Source: Amaurobius ferox | Taxonomy: Eukaryota; Arthropoda; Arachnida; Araneae; Amaurobiidae | DNA length: 64,000 bases | Direction: 5' to 3' | NCBI GenBank assembly: GCA_951213105.1 | Contig: OX578145.1 | Span: 12,964,707 to 13,028,706, forward strand | In this document: positions 54,747-64,000 of the stretch, one piece after another | Numbering within the stretch: the stretch's first letter is position 1 | How the letters are laid out: each line of letters starts with the position of its first letter | Notes under the pieces: model-generated | The model's input: only the letters and a program-made list of their open reading frames with translations | The model's database searches: none | Told to the model about the DNA's origin: nothing | Made by a program: the position numbers and the translations under genes

Positions 54747-55102
54747 CATTTTACAACATTGTTGAAAAGTGTTTATGACTTTGTTCATTCTGTCTGTCTG
54801 TCTGCCTGTCCGTTACCTCGATAACTGCCGTAAAAATGATTTTATCAAAATGAAATTTTAGAATGTTATTCAGACGGTCTGTAGGACCTATGGGAATATA
54901 AATGAATAATATCACCCAATTAGTTTTAGATTGAACCCGGGTTGAAAAAATGAAATACATTGAGCCCTATGGGACCTAATTTTTCAAAGATTTTTTAAGC
55001 GAATTTAAAATTCACAAATTGCTTCGAAAGTTTCAGGAAATATTCAAATTATCAAATAAAATATATAAAAATAATTTCAGTAAAATATGTTAGATAGTTT
55101 TT
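54747..55102 (+). repeat. Family D copy D3, 5' part
   Basis: Hairpin start AACATTTTACAACATTG...AAAAGTGTT, CTGTCTGTCTGTCTGCC tract, to TTAGATAG at 55,097, where the next copy begins. Confidence 0.7.
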
Positions 55103-56522
55103 AACACTTAACAACAAAGTTGAAAAGTGTTTATGACTTTGTTCATTCATTCTGTCTGTCTGTCCTTTAGCAAGATAACTGCCGTAAAAATGACTTTATC
55201 AAAATGAAACTTTAGAATGTTGTTCATACGGGCTGTAGGACCTATGGGAATATAAATGAATAATATCACCCAATTAGTTTTGGATTGAACCCGGGTTGAA
55301 AAAATGAAATACATTGAGCCCTATGGCACCTAATTTTTTAAACATTTTTTAAGCGGATTTAAAATTCACAAATTGCTTCGAAAATTTTAGGTAATATTCA
55401 AATTGTTCCATAAAATATATAAAAAAAATCAGCGAAATATATTCAGTAGTTTTTTAAATAAAAATTTAAATAATATTTACACCTCTTATATGAAGCGATC
55501 ACGTGACCATGATATGAATAGATCACATGACCCACTTCAAAATGATATATGGCATCCATCTTGTCTCAAAATCGTGATTTTTAAAGTTCTTTTTATTTCA
55601 TATTGAGTGTTGTATCCGCCCTAAAACCACTTTATTTTTGCTTAAATTCTGTGCATCTCCATACTGAAACAACGCAATGACAATATATTTGAGTTTAAAT
55701 GATCATCCAAATTTGATTATTTCTACAACGAAGACTATTTTTCACTTATGTAAAATGTAAACTTCAAAATATGTAGAATGAGTTGTATTAGAATTGCTGT
55801 ATTTCTTTAACACAAAATCATTTAGCCCATGGTGTCTACATAGCTGATATGAATGAAATATTCATTGATTTTACAAAGAGAAGGACAATTTTTTTTTATG
55901 AAGTTTTAAGCATAGAGTTTAATTACTTGTAGCTCCATGGTCTTAATTTTTAAATAAAATAAATTATTATAGTATTGTGATGAATGAAATGAATGGGAAA
56001 ATGTTATGAATGAAATGCTGTTTTTATAGAGAGAGCCAGGCGTGTTATTTTTTTATGACGCCATTTGAATGAATGTCAGTTGTTTTCGATGATGTTTTCA
56101 AATATAATAAATTATCGTAGTATTATGATAGTTTTAAAAATATTACCGAGGAATGTATTGCATTTTAGAGATGTTTAAACCAGGCAATTTATATTTCAAT
56201 GCCGTCATTTGAATGAAGTTCATTTTTTTCGATGAATGTTTAAGTTTTCAAATATAATAAATTAATGTAGTATTGTGATAAGTTTTAAAATATTACTGAG
56301 GAATGTATTGCATTTTAGACTTGTTTAAATAAAATTGCATTGAAGTTGGAAAGTGTTTCATAATCAATGCTTTAAGCATGATTGGTCTTTCTTGTTTAAA
56401 TAAAAATTGTGTAATATAGGGAGGAAAACAAATTCTGTTAAATTCTGACTCTTGCTATATTCTCCAGAAAGAAAAAAAAGATACATTTTATAATAAGTAT
56501 GTTTACAAGAGTTTAATAATTT
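55103..56522 (+). repeat. Family D copy D4
   Basis: Near-complete copy of about 1.4 kb: hairpin, GTCTGTCTGTCC tract, CATGTGATC-type lines, several GTAGTATTGTGATAA-type submotifs, ending GGTCTTTCTTGTTT and a variant D' tail. Confidence 0.7.
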
Positions 56523-57400
56523 TTTTAACACTTTACAACATAGTTGAAAAGTGTTTATGACTTTGTTCATTCATTCTGCCTGTCTGTCCGTTAGCACGAT
56601 AACTGCCGTAAAAATGACTTTATCAAAATGAAATTTTAGTATGTTGTTCAGACAGTCTGTGGGACCTATGGGAATATAAATAAATAATATCACCCAATTC
56701 GTTTTGGATTGAACCCGGGTTGAAAAAATGAAATACATTGAACTCTATGGGACCTAATTTTTCAAACATTTTTTCAGCGAATTTAAAATTCACAAATTCC
56801 TTCGAAAGTTTCATGAAATATTCAAATTATACCATAAAATATATAAAACAAATTTCAGCAAAATATATTCAGTAGTTTTTAAATAAAAATTAAAATAATA
56901 ATTACACCCTTTATATGGAGAGATCATGTGACCCACTTCAAAATAAAATATCGCATCCATCTTGTATCAAAATCATGATTTTTAAAGTTCTTTTTAATTC
57001 ATATTTAATGTTGTATCCGTCCTAAAACCGCTTTATTTCTGTTTAAATTCTGTGTAACAATGTTCTGAAACAGCGCAATTACAATACATTTGAGTTTAAA
57101 TGACCATCAAACTGATTATTTCTACAACGAAGCCTAATTTTCACTTATGGAAAATGTTAATACCAAAATATGTAGAATTAGTTGCATAAGAATTGCGATA
57201 TTTCTTTAACGCAAAATTATTTACCTCATGGAGTCTGCAATATAACTGATATCAATGAAACATTCATTGATTTTACATAAAGAAGACGATTGTTTCGATG
57301 AAGTTTTAAGCATAGAGTTAAATTACTTGTACCTCCATGGTTCTAAGTTTTTAAATAAAATAAATTATTATAGGATTGTGATGAATGAAAGAAATTTATA
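56523..57400 (+). repeat. Family D copy D5
   Basis: Starts TTAACACTTTACAACATAG, runs through the usual proximal part to GATTGTGATGAATGAAAG and meets an inverted copy at about 57,400. Confidence 0.7.
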
Positions 57401-57922
57401 ACAAGAAAGATCAATCATGCATAAAGCATTGATTATGAAACACTTTCCAACTTCAATGCAATTTCATTTAAACATTTCTAAAATGTGATGCATTCCTAGG
57501 TAATATTTTAAAAATTATCACAATACTACATTAATTTATTATATTTGAAAACTCCCAAACAACAGAAATTCAAAAACAACGGAAATTTATTTAAATGACG
57601 CCATCGAAATATAACACGCCTGGTTCTCTCTATAAAAGCAGCTATAAAAGCAGCAGGCCATTGAGCTATAAGTAATTAAACTCTATGCTTAAAAACTTCA
57701 TCGAAAAAAATCGTACCTCTCTCTGTAAAATCAATGAATATTTCATTCATATGAGCTATACAGACTCCATGAGCTAAATAATTTTGCGCTAAAAAAATGC
57801 AGCAATTCTTAAACAACTCATTCTACATATTTTGCTGTTTACATTTTACATAAGTGAAAAATAGGCTTCGCTGTAGAAATATTTAAATTTGGATGATCAT
57901 TTAAACTCAAATATATTGTAAT

Positions 57923-59736
57923 TGTTACGGGGAAAAAAGGTGTCAAGCACTAAGTATGTTATATGCAGTACGAGAATAATAAGATATTTGTAAGGTTGTA
58001 ATTAGTAAGAAGCAAATATGCTAAGCCATGAATGTGTTAAGCCGTGAAGTTCGTTGGCACAACCCATAAATGTTATACCCAGGCTCTATTTCGAAGTTCT
58101 CTCGTCAGGAATAAATTCCTGGATGACCTGCAGTGCAATAAATACAAAAGTGCAATAAACCCTTACCTTGTAAGGCGGCATCTCCTGAAAACATTTATAT
58201 TAATTACAATTTCAGGAGACAAAGATAACGTTAAATAACCACACAGGTTTAAGGATAATTCACTTTCTTTATTCAATATTGTATTAAGAAGTATGAGAAT
58301 ATGATAGAAGAGTTGAGAATATGATAGACTGAATCAATATCAGCAAGCACAACATTAAGTAACTGTGACACTGGACTCAGGACCCCTTCAAATATATTTG
58401 CAGCCACGGAAATAATTCAATGATAATAAGTTGATCAACAATATAAACTAAGTGGCACAGCAATATTTAAGTATATAATAAGCAATATGATATAAGATAT
58501 TTAAGGTATGGTCTCAAAGCAACAGGAGAAAACTGGCACTCAGAGATAAGCAAAATAGAACTGATAATTAAACAAGTTGATATAATTTAGGAACGGAAGT
58601 CAGAGTTTACGTAATTTAAGGAGAAGATTCTTTATATTTATGCTTCCGTAAGACAGATGTAGATGCAGAGAGCAATCAACCCTTATCTCCCCAGTATCCG
58701 CCTCATATCGCAGGGAATTTGGCTTCATAGTTGCATTCCGTGCCATTCCAACAACTCGACCCGGACCATAGACCTCGGGCCCCATCGTACCTTCTTCGTC
58801 GCAGCTCTCTCAGCTAGGCGTCGGGCTCTCCATCGATGTTCTTCGGCGATGTATGCATCTTCGGCTCTCCTTCCCATGCCCACGGGAGGCTAGGAGTCGA
58901 CTTGGGCCGAATACCGCACTCCGTGGTGGGCAACATTAAAAATGGTCCAGGTCGACCTGTGACTGTCCATGACCAGACAGAAAAGAGAGCCACGAATATT
59001 CTTTGCAACAGCTTTTATGCAAGCAGGCGGATTCAGGCTCCAGAATCATTCAGACCTGCCAGAGAGCTTATTTACAGTTTTAGACCAATAGAAATTATCA
59101 CAGACCTTCCCTCTTCAACTTACGGCAGGGTCCCGAAAATGAAATATGCCTATACAGCATACCCTCGCCGCAAGGTCTCAATCTCCTCCATAAGTTTCAT
59201 TCTAAAATCTATTGTGAAAGGCCCAGACCATACAGCCAACCCAGGGGTTAATGTAAAAATCTATTGTATCGAAAATGCAAGCCCTGCATAAATATTACCA
59301 GGCCTTGAGCAAGTTCCATCCGCTTTTCCCGGGAATAAAAACCTTGAAGTATAACGGCCAAATATACATCTCTCTGAATGCGGTTTTCATAGAATAATAA
59401 AATGGCTAAAAAGCTTTCCTTTTAGTGTAGAACGTTCTGTATAATAATGAATTTCAAAGACAAGAGGGATAATTAAAACAGGGTTTAAAATAATGTAAAA
59501 CCTTGAAGTATAACGGCCAAATATACATCTCTCTGAATGCGGTTTTCATAGAATAATAAAATCGCTAAAAAGCTTTCCTTTTAGTATAGAACGTTCTGTA
59601 TAATAATGAATTTTAAAGACAAGAGGATAATTAAAACAGGGTTTAAAATAATGTAAAAATATAGAATCTTGATAATTAATATATAATTTGCGATTTTTAC
59701 AAGGGTTTGGCGAGATTATGAAATCTCGTCATAACA
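57923..59736 (-). mobile_element. Solo LTR of an LTR retrotransposon
   Basis: Begins TGTTACGGGG and ends CGTCATAACA on the plus strand: TGTTA/TAACA ends, flanked by TAAT at 57,919-57,922 and 59,737-59,740. Removing it restores a family D copy. Minus orientation is inferred from a TATA-like CATAAAAG near 59,010. Long for an LTR (1,814 bp); includes a GC-rich core (58,660-58,960) and a tandemly duplicated 159-bp block. No gag/pol seen; ORFs inside are probably fortuitous. Confidence 0.65.
59341..59657 (+). repeat. Tandem duplication of 159 bp inside the LTR
   Basis: Two nearly identical copies starting ACCTTGAAGTATAACGGCC at 59,341 and 59,500, differing at a handful of positions. Confidence 0.9.
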
Positions 59737-60329
59737 TAATTGTGTTGTTTCAGTATGTAGATGCACAGAATTTAAGCAAAAATAAAGCGGTTTTAGGATG
59801 GATACAACACTCAATATGAATTAAAAAGAACTTTAAAAATCACGATTTTGAGACAAGATGGATGCCATATTTCATTTTGAAATGGGTCACGCGGTATCTT
59901 CATAAAATGGTCACGTGATCACTTCATATGAAAGGTGTAATTACTATTTTAATTTTTATTTAAAAAACTGATGAATATATTTTGCTGAATTTTTTTTTAT
60001 ATATTTTATGGGATAATTTGAATATTACCTAAAATCTTCGAAGCAATTTGTGAATTTTAAATCCGCTTAAAAAATGTTTGAAAAGTTAGGTCCCATAGGG
60101 TTCAATGTATTTCATTTTTTCAACCCAGGTTCAATCCAAAACTAATTGGGTGATATTATTCATTTATATTCCCATCGGTCCCACAGACCGTCTGAACAAC
60201 ATACTAAAGTTTCATTTTAATAAAGTCGTTTGTACGGCAGTTATCGTGCTAACGGACAGACAGAGAGACAGAATGAATGAACAAAGTCATAAACATCTTT
60301 CAACTTTGTTGTAAAGTGTTAAAAATTAT

Positions 60330-60720
60330 GAATGAAATGCTACTTATATATAGATACGATTTATCTTTCGATGACACTATTTGTATAAAGTTCATTGGTT
60401 TTCGATGAAGTTTTCAAATATAATAAATTATTGTAGTATCATGATAATTTTAAAAATATTATCGGGGAATGTATAGCATTTTAGAGATGTTTAAACCAGG
60501 CAATGTATATTTCAATGCCGTCATTTGAATGAAGTTCATTTTTTTCGATAAAGTTTTAAGTTTTCAAATATAATACATTAATGTAGGTAGGATTGTGATA
60601 ATTTTTAAAATATTACCGAGGAATGTACCGCATTTTAGAGATGTTTATATAAATTTGCATTGAAGTTGGAAAGTGTTCTGTAATCAATGCTTTATGCATG
60701 ATTGATCTTTCTTGTTTTAG
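60330..60720 (+). repeat. Family D distal fragment D7
   Basis: Distal submotifs only (CAAATATAATAAATTATTG, GAATGTATAGCATTTTAGAG, ending ATTGATCTTTCTTGTTTT). Confidence 0.65.
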
Positions 60721-60912
60721 ATGCATTTGAGATAAAAAATTTTGACACATATTAACGTATTTTTGATCTAAACAATTTCCATCGTCAATTTGTTTATGGT
60801 CCCTATTTTCACTGATGAAACAGCCTGTCACATGGGACGGAAAAGTGGCATAAGTCAGATTTTTTTTTCTTTGTCATAAATCAGTTGATTTTAAAGATAC
60901 AGATATGCGGTT

Positions 60913-62232
60913 TTTAACACTTTACAACAAAGTTGAAAAGTGTTTATGACTTTGTTCATTCTGTCTGTCTGTCTGTCTGTCTGTCCGTTAGCACGATAAT
61001 TGCCGTAAAAATGACTTAATCAAAATGAAATTTTAGTATGTTGTTCAGACGGTCTGTAGGACCTATGGGAATATAAATGAATAATATCACCCAATTAGTT
61101 TTGGATTGAACCCGGGTTGAAAAAATGAAATACATTGAGCCCTATGGGAACTAATTTTTCAAACATTTTTTAAGCGGATTTAAAATTCACAAATTGCTTC
61201 GAAAATTTTAGGTAATATTCAAACTGTTTCATAAAATATATAAAAAAGAATTTAGCGAAATATATTCAGTAGTGTTTTAAATAAAAATTAAAATAATAAT
61301 TACACCTCTTATATGAAACGATCACGTGACCATGATATGAAACGATCACATGACCCACTTCAAAATGATATATGGCATCCATCTTGTTTCAAAATCGTGA
61401 TTTTTTTAAGTTCTTTTTAATTCATATTGAGTGTTGTATCCGTCCTAAAACTACTTTATTTTTCCTTAAATTCTGTGCATCTACATACTGAAACAACGCA
61501 ATGACAATATATTTGAGTTTAAATGCTCATCTAAATTCGATTATTTCTACAACTAAGCCTATTTTTCACCTATGTAAAATGTAAACAGCAAAATATGTAG
61601 AATGAGTTGTATTAGAATTCCTGTATTTTTTTTACCACAAAATAATTTAGGCCATGGAGTCTGCATGGCTGATATGAATGAAGTATTAATTGATTTTATA
61701 AAGAGAAGGACGATTTTTTTCGATGAAGTTTTAAGCATAGAGTTTAATTATTTGTAGCTCCATGGTCTTAAATAAAATGTTTAAATAAAATAAATTATTA
61801 TAGTATTGTGATGAATGAAATGAATGGGATAAAGTTATGAATGAAATCCTGTTTTTATAGAGAGATCCAGGCGTGTTATTTTTTCTATGACGTCATTTGA
61901 ATTAATTTCAGTTGTTTTAGATGAAGTTTTCAAATATAATAAATTATCGTAGTATTATGATAATTCTAAAACTATTACCGAGGAATGTATAACATTTTAG
62001 AGATGTTTAAACCAGGCAATTTATATTTCAATGCCGTCATTTGAATGAAGTTCATTTTTTTCGTTGAAGGTTTAAGTTTTCAAATATAATAAATTAATGC
62101 AGTATTGTGATAAGTTTCAAAATATTACCGAGGAATGTATTGCATTTTAGACTTGTTTAAATAAAATTGCATTGAAGTTGGAAAGTGTTTCATAATCAAT
62201 GCTTTAAGCATGATTGATCTTTCTTGTTTTAA
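60913..62232 (+). repeat. Family D copy D8, best preserved
   Basis: Starts with AACACTTT-a-CAAC-aaa-GTTG-a-AAAGTGTT (60,916-60,944), a 13-bp-arm palindrome, then (GTCT)n and the full interior to ATGATCTTTCTTGTTTT. No coding. Confidence 0.75.
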
Positions 62233-62559
62233 TGATCTCCTTGCATTAAAAATAAAAATTTTCTGATTGACCAAATTTTTCTAAGGGTTCGTATAAAAAT
62301 TTAAAAAGTGCAACTTTTTGAAAATGAATGGGAGGACTATTTCATTAACGTAGTCTTATTTCCTACCCTACTTTCAACATTTTTGCAATTTAGATTGTCC
62401 ACTTATCTCCAAAAGGTAAAGCATTAAAGCGCGTTTCAATCTTTTTGGGACACCCTGTATGGTTCATATTGGAAAACGAAAACTGACATTGTAGACTATC
62501 CAAATTAACCTCAAGACAGTAGCCGGCCTGCTACGATTATCAGCACTACCCTATTTCCA

Positions 62560-62741
62560 GGTTATTGGGTACACGTATAGCTATGAGAGATTACGAATTA
62601 CCACTAGGATGCAGGCAAATTACCACTAGAGATATAGAACGAATTACCATTAGAGGGAGAATTCTCAAAATTCGGCCCGTTAGTTTCTGTCCGGAGATCA
62701 ATACTACAAATGAACAGAGATTCAGTCTTCTGGGTCACAGG
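62560..62741 (+). other. Exon-like open segment, unidentified
   Basis: Acceptor-like TATTTCCAG at 62,551-62,560 and donor-like CACAG|GTATGG at 62,741. One frame is open throughout (peptide with MRDYELPLGCRQ and ILKIRPVSFCPEINT). It lies in a 500-bp island between family D pieces that also has a mariner-like GGGACACCCTGTATG near 62,448. Could be an exon, a captured fragment or chance. Confidence 0.25.
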
Positions 62742-62756
62742 TATGGAGAGTTTTAA

Positions 62757-64000
62757 ATAAAATTTGAAATAATAATTACACTCATGATATATGGAAAGTT
62801 CATGTGACTCATTTCAAAATAAAAAAATATGGCATCCATTTGTTCCGCTTCGTAAAGATCCTGATGTTTAAAAATCGTTTAAATTTATATTTAGTGTTGC
62901 ATCTGTCATAAAACAGCTTTATTACTTTCCTTATATACAATAATGTATAAGGAAAGTATTGTGACGGGGTCGAAAATTCGAATTCGAATTATCGACGGGA
63001 GAGCACGTTTCAAGTATCCTTGATCACGAATCGAACATTTTTGAAGTGATGTCTGTCTGTCTCTGTGTGTGTGTGTGTCAGTGAGTTTGTGGAGACGATA
63101 ACTGACTAACGAACGGATCGATTCGAACGAAATTTGGTACAAAAATTACAATCCGTAAACACTGGAAGATTATTGTTTTTATACGTAATCGAATGTTCAG
63201 AACCCCCCTAAATTTTCGAGTGCAATTTTGAAAAAATCGTCAAAAAATCAAAACTTCTAATAAAGTTACGCAAATAGACATTTCTTATGTAACTTTTCAT
63301 TAGAAAAAGATTGACATAAATGTTAGAACGCTAACATGAACCGTTCTCGAGATATTGCACATTTAAAAAAAAATTATCAAAAAGTCATATAAAATATAAA
63401 AAAATATTTCCTATTGAGAAACATGTTCACTTTTCTTATGTAATATATCATGCGATAAATTTGGTGGCAGCATTATCGTGGATCTAGCTCGTTCCATTCA
63501 TGAAAAAAGTTATTTTGAGTAATACTTTTGTATTTGAACGCCAATAGTCATTTATCTGCTGTAAGAATAACTTATTTCTCCGTCCATAACGCTTGCGAAG
63601 ATTTTGGCTATGAATTTGGTGGAATGTCGCCAACTTGGCGACTTTTTTAAATGTTGCTAAATTAACAAAAAACTCGTCAAATGGATAAAAATGACGCTCA
63701 ATCAATGAAAATGACGACTCATTGACGAAAATTCAATACCTTGGAAACAATATAAATATCTACTATAAAAATAATCTATTGCTTTTTAATGTAAAAGTAG
63801 TAAATTCATTGCATTATATAAGGAAAGTCATGTGCTGCTCACATAAAATTTTTTTACGTATTATCTGTTTATCTAAATTCTGAGCTAACGCAATTACAAT
63901 ATTTTTTATTTTAAATGATGAAATATTCATTAATTTTTCATATAGAGGTAGACGATTTATATTACAATGGTGTTATTTGAATAAAATTCATTTAGTGAAA
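62757..64000 (+). repeat. Family D copy D9, split by family A element A6
   Basis: Family D sequence at 62,757-62,923 (CATGTGACTCATTTC, CATCCATTTGTTCC) resumes at about 63,851 (TATCTAAATTCTGAGC) and runs off the window. Confidence 0.65.
62924..63850 (-). repeat. Family A element A6, full length, inserted in family D
   Basis: Perfect 12-bp-arm hairpin ACTTTCCTTATA (62,924-62,935) / TATAAGGAAAGT (62,946-62,957), short GT tract, full interior, and end GGAAAGTCATGTGCTGCTCAC near 63,843. Family D sequence flanks both sides, with TATT present at each junction. Confidence 0.8.

Larger units (their letters stand above)
57400..60328 (-). repeat. Family D copy D6, inverted, split by an LTR
   Basis: Distal half at 57,400-57,922 and proximal half at 59,737-60,328 (ending AACTTTGTTGTAAAGTGTT). 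The two halves join cleanly when the 1,814-bp LTR is removed. Confidence 0.75.

Noticed and set aside
58836..59291. 151-codon plus-strand ORF
   Set aside because: Lies in the GC-rich core of an LTR, no family features, and no splice or retroviral protein motifs.

Overview
The window looks like nuclear DNA from an animal. An arthropod, possibly a spider, is my best guess, made from general character only. It is AT-rich, has GT-AG introns, is full of CA/TA microsatellites, and carries decayed copies of many eukaryotic transposon classes: Tc1/mariner, Tc3-like, pogo/Tigger, piggyBac, a non-LTR retrotransposon, a Penelope-type reverse transcriptase, solo LTRs and tRNA/5S-derived SINEs. No prokaryotic features were seen. 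Almost every long ORF is a transposon relic or an artefact of a repeat.

The one convincing host gene lies on the minus strand at 21,085-26,815. Three exons join in phase: 49 nt with the ATG, 460 nt, then 202 nt, with introns of about 1.8 and 3.25 kb. They give the first 237 codons of a protein I cannot name. It has two copies of a Y-x3-S-x-Y-x3-F motif, each close to aromatic and WP-containing sequence, reminiscent of microtubule-binding repeats. Its introns host two tRNA-derived SINEs, a 5S rRNA relic fused head-on to one of them, and a strong hairpin. Further exons, if any, were not found to the left.

Layout. 0-7 kb: end of a TIR element, SINE-1 with a perfect 12-bp target duplication, hairpin-headed repeats and microsatellites. 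7-8.6 kb: piggyBac relic. 8.7-9.5 kb: degenerate tandem array. 10-12 kb: the 3' end of an LTR split by a 911-bp TTAA-flanked foldback element, followed by a perfect 15 x 41-bp array built from the LTR terminus plus its flank. 12-15.5 kb: families A, B and C, and a truncated LINE. 17.4-18.1 kb: SINE-1 embedded in a GAAGAGTGT minisatellite. 19.7-20.7 kb: a decayed Tc1 element. 21-27 kb: the host gene. 27-29.7 kb: a cluster of CCATGGAG-ended elements hit by a solo LTR. 30.6-39.3 kb: family A and B elements, one carrying a foldback element in its microsatellite. 40.5-45 kb: Penelope-like RT, Tc1 and Tc3-like relics side by side. 46.3-50.4 kb: a 1-kb inverted repeat and nested insertions. 50.9-51.9 kb: pogo/Tigger relic. 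52.6-54.4 kb: satellite-like tandem repeats. 54.7-64 kb: nested and inverted family D copies, one broken by a 1.8-kb LTR.

The main cross-cutting observation is that four abundant non-coding families (A-D) share a plan: a terminal hairpin of the form ACTTTCC...GGAAAGT (AACACTTT...AAAGTGTT in D), then a GTCTGTCTG-type microsatellite; A and B also share their opposite terminus. This suggests one class of modular non-autonomous elements.
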